From a virus, in IMG/VR virus record IMGVR_UViG_3300024255_000073, positions 1-36,648 of that record: a stretch of DNA of 36,648 nt, one strand, 5' to 3'. Under the pieces are notes generated by a model, which saw nothing but the letters and a program-made list of their open reading frames with translations, had not been told where the DNA came from and made no database searches. Below, piece after piece: positions 9,814 to 18,800 of the stretch (positions are counted from its first letter, which is position 1; each line of letters opens with the position of its first letter). Position numbers and translations under genes: made by a program.

Positions 9814-12800
9814 ATGAGTCAATTATTAAGTGGAAAAGTTAGAGTAGTTAAACCGAGTGATGTTTCGGTTGACAGATACGAGTTTTTAGAACTTGCGGAG
9901 GTAGAACCTAATTTAGGTGTACCTATTAGTGGGAGTCTGTCATCTGGTTCTATTGCACTTGTAGCATCTGACGCAGATGGTAATAGACTTTTCGTAACTA
10001 AAATCCAATTAGAAGAATTAACGGGTTCTTTTAGTGGTTCATTCGCAGGAGATGGTTCTGAATTAAATAATTTACCCGATACCTCATTATTAAGAAGTGG
10101 TTCTGCATCTGCATCAATCGCACCAAATACTGGGTTTTTAGTAAACGTATCATCATCGTTTGATGGAGATATGGATGTTAATGGTGATGTTAGAATTACT
10201 GGTGATTTATTAGTAGATAATAGAATTGTAGCAAGAGAGATACTTGTTGAAATTATTTCATCATCAATCGTATTCTCTTCTGGTTCAAATCGATTTGGAA
10301 ACGATGTAACTGATTTACAAGAATTTACAGGTTCAGTATCCATTTCTGGTTCATATGGTCTTAGAGGTGATGCAAATGTAACTGGTTCAGTCTTTGTTAC
10401 AAATGATATAGAAGTAAATGCAATTTCTGCATCATTCTTTAGTGGTAGTGGTAGGGATTTATTTGATATTCCACAATCAGCACTTTCAGAAGATGCTTCT
10501 TTAATCGCAAGTGGAGCAATTACAGCATCGACAGCAGACAATCAATTTAGAGTTACTTCTATTGAAAGTGGTTCACTTTTCTTTGGTGATGTAAAATTAG
10601 ATAGTGGTTCTGTATTTAGTGGTAGTGGTAGAGACTTATTTGATATTCCAAGAAGTGCATTAACAGAAGATGCACTATTATCATCTTTCATAGCAAGTGG
10701 TTCAGTAACCGCATCAGTTAGTCCAGAGTTTGGATTTAGATTAGAAGGTACTGATAGAGCAGAGTTTAGTTCTTCATTGTTTGTAGAAAGTGGAGTATCG
10801 GCATCGGTATTTAGTGGTAGTGGTCAAGGACTTTTTGATATTCCTCGTTCAGCATTAACTGAAGATGCTCTAATTACAAATCAAATTACATCTGGTTCGG
10901 TAACCGCATCTGTTTCACCTGATACTGGATTTGTAGTAACTTCAGTTGATAGTGGTTCACTTTTTATTGGAGATGTTAAACTACAAAGTGGTTCGGTATT
11001 TAGTGGTAGTGGTAGGGATTTATTTAACATACCTCGTTCAGCACTTACTGAAGATGCTTTATTATCTTCATTTATAGTAAGTGGTTCGGTAACTGCATCG
11101 GTTTCTCCAAATGAGGGATTCGTAGTAACTTCATTAACTGGTTCAACATTCTTTGGTGAACTTAGAGTTGCAAGTGGTAGTTCATTTAGTGGTAGTGGTG
11201 AAAAGTTATTCGATATTCCTCTAGCAGCACTTTCAGATGAAACACAACAAGCAATAAATGCTGCAATTGCGGCAGAAGCAAAAATATTAACAACTGGTTC
11301 GGTAACTGCATCAGTTGACCCAAATGATGGATTCATTGTAACATCAGAAGTGAGTGGTTCTACATTTACTGGAGAACTTAGATTAACTTCTGGTTCTGAC
11401 TTTAGTGGTAGTGGTGCTAAATTATTCAATATACCAAGAACTGCACTTACACAAGATGCACTAATTTCATCATTTATAGCATCAGGTTCTATAACAGCAT
11501 CAGTAGACCCTAATAGAGGATTTAGAGTAGAAGATTTTGGAACAGGTATATTAGGAACAAGGTCTGAATTTAGTGGTTCTATTTTTGTGTCTCGAAATGC
11601 AACAGTAGGTACTGATGTAACAGCAGGTGGTTCAGTTTCTGCATCATTCTTTAGTGGTAGTGGTAGAGATTTATTTGATATACCTTTATCTGCTTTTGCA
11701 GAAGAAGTGGTAGCATCAACGAGAATACAACAAGGTAATGTAACTGCATCCGTTTCTAATGAAGACGGTTTCAAAGTAGAGTCAATAGATAGTGGTTCAC
11801 AATTTACTGGTTCTATTGATGTACTTGGTGGAGTTTCTATTAGTAGTGGTTCGTTCTTTAGTGGTAGTGGTGAACAATTATTCAATATACCAAGAACTGC
11901 ATTAACAGATGACGCATTAGAATCAAACGAAATAACAAGTGGTTCAGTAACCGCATCAGTTTCACCAAACGATGGTTTTGTTGTAGAGTCAATAGATAGT
12001 GGTTCTACTTTCTTTGGTGAAGTTAGAGTACAATCTGGTTCTGCATTTAGTGGTTCTGGTGAAAAACTATTTAACATACCAGCTGCTGCCATAGCAGATT
12101 TAGATACATCAAAAATATTTAGTGGTTCGGTAACTGCATCAACATCACCTGATGATGGTTTTGTAGTAACTTCGGTTGATAGTGGTTCTACTTTCTTTGG
12201 TGAAGTTAGAGTACAATCTGGTTCTGCATTTAGTGGTTCTGGTGAAAAATTATTCAATATTCCAAGAAATGCACTAACTGAAGATGCATTGGATTCAAAT
12301 AGAATAATTAGTGGAGCATTTTCTGCTTCAATTGACCCAACAAGTGGATTTACCGTAAACGCAAGTGCATCAATTGATGGTGACTTAGTAGTAGCAGGTG
12401 CAATTGTATCAAATGAACTTTATACAAACTATGTAGAAACTACAATAATTTACTCTTCAGGTTCAAACACATTTGGAAAAACTTTAGCAGATAGACAAGA
12501 ATTTACAGGTTCGGTATTTGTAACAAATTCACTAGATGTTGATGGTATAATTAGTGGAGATGGTCGAGGATTATTTAATATTCCACAAGCAGCACTATCT
12601 GATGATTCTCCAAGAATAGCAACAGGTTCGGTAAGTGCTTCTGTATTTGAATATAGAGAGTTTCTCGTTGCTTCATCGGAAGGTTCAGTTCGTTCTATAT
12701 TTAGTGGTTCGATAGATACTCAAAATTATATTTCTGCATCTCTTTTCCAAGGTGATGGTAGTGGATTATTTAATATTCCACAATCTGCACTTTCAGAAGA

Positions 12801-15800
12801 CGCATCAAGAATCGCATCTGGTTCAGTAACAGCATCGGTTTCTCCTAATGAAGGATTTATTGTAAATGAATTTGGTAGATTTGAAGATGATTTAAGGGTA
12901 AGTGGTAGTTTTATAGTATCTGCCTCAAATCAAATAGTTCCTACGGGTTCTTTAGATACTCATTTCTTTGTATACAATGTTGGTAATACTGCGTACTCAA
13001 TCGATGGTAGATTGAATCCAGATTTAGTATTAGTTAAAAATCTTGCATACGAATTTGAAATATCAGCATCGGGACATCCTTTTTACTTAAAGACCTCAGC
13101 AGGAACGGGAACTGGTAACGCACTTCCATTTACAAATAATGGTGGAACGAGTGGTTCTATTTTCTTCTCTGCATCTGCACAAGGTACATACTACTATAAT
13201 TGTGAGAATCATGCTGAAATGGCAGGAACAATTTATGTTGTAGATGAATATGTACAAAGTGCTTCAATAGAATTATATAACAATACACTAATACAAGGTA
13301 ATTTAGACTTAAATGGTGATTTAGATGTTCAAGATAATATTTCTTTTGGAAATACAATTAGTGGAGATAAAATTGTAGTAAATGAAGTTAGTGGAGCATT
13401 TAGTGGTAGTGGTAGAGATTTATTTGATATCCCTATTTCAGACAATGCAGAGGATTTTCCATTACAAGCATCAATCGCAACAGGTTCGGTAACGGCATCA
13501 TTAACACCTGACTTCAGATTTGAAGTGAATGCTACTGCATCTATTAGTGGTGGACTAAATGTTGGTGGAAATGTTAAAACTACTGGTTCTTTATTAGTAT
13601 CTGCATCATTTGAACCATTCGAAGATATTAAAAGTCTAAATGTAGATGTTCAAGATTTTGATGGTAGTAACAAATATGTTATTAATTCAGAAAGACAACC
13701 TACATTACAATTCTTAGTTGGTTCAACTTATACATTTTGGCAAACGGGTAGTAATAATGCTACACATGCTTTAAGATTATCAATTACATCGGATGGTACT
13801 CACAATAGTGGTAATGTTTACACTGGTAGTGTGGATACTGGTAGTATTAATGCTGGAGATAGTGGTTCAAGAGTAATTATCGATGTTGATTCTAACACAC
13901 CAACAACACTTTACTATTATTGTATTAATCACTCTGGAATGGGTGGTCAAATTAATGTATTAAGTGAAGAACCGACTAATGCAAATATTGTATTTGATGG
14001 TAGAGTTGATATTAGTGATAATGTAACAGTTGAAAAAACATTAAAGGCAGATAAATTAATTGCCAATGAAATTAGTGGTAACTTTAGTGGTTCTGGTAGA
14101 AATTTATTTGATATTCCTCGTTCAGCATTTACAGGTGATGCATTTAGAATAGCATCTGGTTCGGTAACTGCATCTGTAACACCCGATGATGGATTTGTAG
14201 TTGAATCTGGTGATAGTGGTTCTAGAATAATAGGTAGTCTACAAATAACTGGTTCAGTTAATATTGACACAAACCTAGAAATACAAAATAATTTAGATGT
14301 ACAAGGTATAAGTACATTACAAACTTTATCTGCACCAAATAGTAATACATTTGGTTCTACAACAGAATCACTACAACAAATAACAGGTTCAGTTGATACG
14401 ACTGGTTCAATAAATGTAACTGGTTCAATACTTGCAACTGAATTTGTAGGAGATGGTTCTAAACTAACTGGTGTAATTGCAGAAAGAGCACAAGATACTC
14501 CATTGATTGTAAGTGGGGGTGTAACTGCATCAGTATCACCAGAATTTGGATTTAGAGTAGAATCTCAAGTAAGTGGTTCTGAGTTTACTGGTTCAATAGA
14601 TGTAGATGGAGACCTAAAAATTACGGGTATCTATACTGGTGATGGTAGTGGACTTACAAATATTGATATTGCTAACTTAGCAATTGATTCATCTCGTATC
14701 TTTACTGGTTCAATAACAGCATCAGTTGACCCTACTGGATTCTTTAGGGTAGAGGGTGAAGGAGTAAATCCAGTAACCTCTGAATTTAGTGGTTCGGTTC
14801 TTGTCAGTGGTTCTATGACTGCTACAACATATTTTGGTGATGGTTCAAATCTACAAAATGTTCAAGCAGCAGCAGCACCAAAAATATCAAGTGGTTCGGT
14901 AACTGCTTCGGTATCACCTGTATTTGGATTTAGAGTAGAATCTGAAGATAGTGGTTCTGAATTTACTGGTTCTATTAATATTAGTGGGTCAGTATCTGCA
15001 TCTCTTTATAGGGGTGATGGTAGTGGTTTATTTAATATTCCTGCTGAATCGTTAACTGACTTAGAATTAGATAGAATTAAATCAGGTTCAGCAGAAGCAA
15101 TCATTGACCCTAATGAAATGAATGTTAATGTCAGATTATCAGCATCAGTATTTGCTGGTGATGGTTCTGAATTATTTAACATTCCTGCAGAATCCTTAAC
15201 TGATTTACAATTAGATAGAATCACATCTGGTTCTGCATTCGCAATTATATCACCTGACAAAGGTTTAGAAATATTTACACCTGCTGATAAAGTAGACATT
15301 ACTGCATCACTTAATGTTAGTGGAGGATTAAATGTACAAGATGGAGACTTAATTGTTGATAGTGGTAGTGTAATTTATGGAGATGGTAGTGGACTTAGAA
15401 ACATTAATATTGCAAATCTAGCATTTGAAACCAACCTACTTCAGAGTGGGGCATTTACTGCAGAAATTTCACCTGACTTTGGATTTGTTGTAAACGCATC
15501 TGCATCTATTAGTGGTAATTTAAGTGTTGAAAATACTGTATTTGCTCCAAGATTTGAAGGTGGTTTATTTAGTGGTTCACTTAAAGGCCCTTATGAGGGA
15601 GAAGGTGATGCCGAAGATAGAGAAATTTTAATATTTGATAGTGCAAAAAACAAATTTGTTCCTGTACCAGAATCAACACCAACTACAACTGTACCATTTG
15701 ACAATGTAACTCAAGTTACTGTTATACATAACTTTGATTTAGATTATCCAATTGTACAAGTTTATGAAACTGGTTCTAACGCACAACTAATACCTGCTTC

Positions 15801-18800
15801 TATTGAATCATTAGATAACAATAGAGTAAAAATTACGTTTAGTACTTTAACGAGTGGACAAGTAGTTGTTGGTAGTGGTGGTTCAAAAATTAGTGGAGCA
15901 ATCAGTGGTGACAATGTAATAGGAATAGTTCCTTCTGCATCAAGAGCAATAAGTGCTGAAGTATCAGACTTAGCACAAAACGTTGTAGGTTTAGATTCTG
16001 CTTCAATCGCAGCAATTCAAGATTTATCAAACTTTATAAGAAATTCACAAACAGCATCGATGACAGTTCTTTCTGCTTCGTATGCGGTAACTGCATCATT
16101 TGCACTCAATGGTGGTGGAGGTGGTGGAGGAGGCGAGTCTTCCGAAACTGCATCTTATGTAACTTCATCTAATGTAGATGGTCCATTTGGAATGGATAGT
16201 ATTCAAAGTTCTTCATACTCAGTTTACGCAGTATCTGCTTCATACGCACTAAACGCAGTATCTGCTGAAGATTATGTAAGAAATGACCAAACTGCATCAA
16301 TGAGTGTATTAAGTTCATCGTTTGCTCTAACTGCTTCATTCGCATTAAATGGTGGTGGAGGTGGTAGTGGTGATGGATTCCCATTCTCTGGTTCGGCAGA
16401 ATTAACTGGTAGTTTGAATATATTAGGTGACTTAATTATCAGTGGTGGTGCATTTGTAGAAACTTTACCAGTAGGTAGTTCATCAACAATTGTATCTTAT
16501 GACCCAACAACTGGTGCATTAGAGCAACAAAGTATAACTATTGCAAGTGGGACATCTGGTACAGCAGGTACAACTGGTAGTGGAGGTTCTTCTGGTTCTA
16601 GTGGAAGTAGTGGAACAAGTGGTACTTCGGGAACATCAGGTACAACTGGTTCTGATGGAACTTCTGGAACAAGTGGAACTTCGGGAACGAGTGGTTCAAG
16701 TGGTACAACTGGTACTAGTGGGTCTTCTGGTTCAAGTGGTTCTAGTGGAAGTTCTGGTTCAAGTGGAAGTAGTGGAACGAGTGGTACATCTGGTTCAAGT
16801 GGAAGTAGTGGAACGAGTGGAACAAGTGGAAGTAGTGGAACAAGTGGAAGTAGTGGAACGAGTGGAACGAGTGGAACTTCTGGTTCAAGTGGAAGTAGTG
16901 GAACATCTGGTTCGAGTGGAAGTAGTGGAACGAGTGGAACGAGTGGTTCAAGTGGCTCAAGTGGTACATCCGCAGAAGACCCTGTAACTGATATTTTTAT
17001 TGTAACGGCAAATGGTTCTAACTTCTATAATATAGACTCAGTAAGACAACCAACTCTAACACTATTACGAGGATTTACTTACGAATTTGATGAAAGTGAT
17101 TCTACAAATAGTGGTCATGCGATTGCATTATCAACAACTGCAAATGGTACACATGGTGGAGGTAGTGAATATACAAATGGTGTAATAAGAAGTGGTTCAC
17201 CTGGTGCAGGTGGAATATTGAGATTCAAAGTACCAGATGATGCTCCAAATACTTTGTACTACTATTGTGTTAGTCATAGTGGTATGGGTGGTACACTTTT
17301 AATTGATACACTTTCAAGTGGAACATCTGGTTCAAGTGGAACATCAGGTACATCAGGTACAAGTGGTACAACGGGTAGTGCAGGTTCAAGTGGAACAAGT
17401 GGAACATCAGGCACAAACGGTTCTTCTGGTTCTAGTGGAACAAGTGGAAGTAGTGGAAGTAGTGGTACATCTGGTTCAAGTGGAAGTAGTGGTACATCTG
17501 GTTCATCTGGTTCCGATGGTTCGAGTGGTACTTCTGGTACAAGTGGTACAACAGGAACAAGTGGTTCAAGTGGTACGGCAGGTTCAAGTGGAACAAGTGG
17601 AAGTAGTGGAAGTAGTGGAACAGCAGGAACATCTGGTTCAAGTGGTTCAAGTGGTTCTGGTGGAGAAAGTGGAACAAGTGGAACGAGTGGAACTTCGGGT
17701 TCAAGTGGATTAGATGGTGAAGATGGTACAAGTGGTACATCTGGTGTAAGTGGAACATCGGGTACATCTGGTTCTGATGGTGAAGATGGTACAAATGGTA
17801 CGAGTGGAACAACTGGTACGGCAGGAACAAGTGGTACAACTGGTACTAGTGGAACATCTGGTACAAGTGGTGTAGATGGAACTAGTGGAACATCAGGTAC
17901 ATCAGGTACATCAGGCACATCGGGTACAACTGGTTCAGAAGGTACATCTGGAACAAGTGGAACTAGTGGGTCAAGTGGTACAAGTGGAGACCCTGGTACA
18001 AGTGGTACGAGTGGTTCAAGTGGAACATCAGGTACAAGTGGTACAACTGGTTCGGATGGAACGAGTGGAACGAGTGGTTCGAGTGGTACAAGTGGTACTG
18101 ATGGAACAAGTGGTTCGAGTGGCACAAGTGGAAGTAGTGGAAGTAGTGGTTCAACCGGTACAAGTGGAAGTAGTGGAACTTCTGGAACGAGTGGTACAGA
18201 TGGAACTTCTGGTACAAACGGTACAAGTGGTTCTAGTGGTTCAACTGGTACAGATGGAACAAGTGGTTCTAGTGGAACAAGTGGAGAAACTGGTACTAGT
18301 GGAACATCAGGTACGAGTGGTACAAACGGTACATCTGGTTCTAGTGGTTCAACTGGAACTGACGGAACAAGTGGAAGTAGTGGAAGTAGTGGTTCAACTG
18401 GAACAAGTGGAACTAGTGGAACTAGTGGTTCTAGTGGAAGTGCTGGTACATCTGGTTCAAGTGGAAGTAGTGGAACGAGTGGTTCAAGTGGAACATCTGG
18501 TCAAGATGGTACTCTATTTGGTTCAAGTGGGTCAAGTGGAACATCTGGTACGAGTGGAACAAGTGGTACTAGTGGAAGTACTGGTACAAGTGGTTCATCA
18601 GGTCAAGATGGAACATTCTTTGGAAGTAGTGGAACAAGTGGTTCAACTGGTACATCAGGTACAAGTGGAACATCTGCAACTGCTGGAACATCGGGTACAA
18701 GTGGAACGAGTGGGTCAAGTGGACAAGATGGAACATTCTTTGGAAGTAGTGGAACAAGTGGAAGTAGTGGAACGAGTGGAACAACTGGTACGGCAGGAAC

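Larger units (their letters stand above)
10430..15560 (+). repeat. GSG-x-LF-D/N-IP fibre repeats (about 20 copies)
   Basis: A motif of the form G(S/D)G..LF(D/N)IP recurs about every 65 residues in the N-terminal half and is followed by (R/Q)(S/T)AL(T/S)(E/D)DA. It alternates with SGSVTASVSP or close variants. Later copies degenerate to GDGSGLTNI and GDGSNLQNV. Two related copies occur near the start of the 2,879-aa fibre (GDGSGLTNIP and GDGSQITNIS). Confidence 0.85.

Noticed and set aside
10881-12257. Long antisense frame opposite the LFDIP repeats
   Set aside because: It is the mirror of the repeated fibre sequence, with the same periodicity and no leader or recognisable domain.
16541-16987. 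Plus-strand Val/Gln-rich frames over the collagen repeats (also 17876-18847 and 24027-24710)
   Set aside because: They are out-of-frame readings of the same 9-nt repeats and cannot be independent genes.
17274-18125. Antisense open frame rich in Pro, Leu and Val opposite the collagen-like stalk (also 23671-25026 and 19587-20072)
   Set aside because: It arises from reading the 9-nt G-X-Y repeat on the other strand. The composition is purely periodic and no start signal is present.
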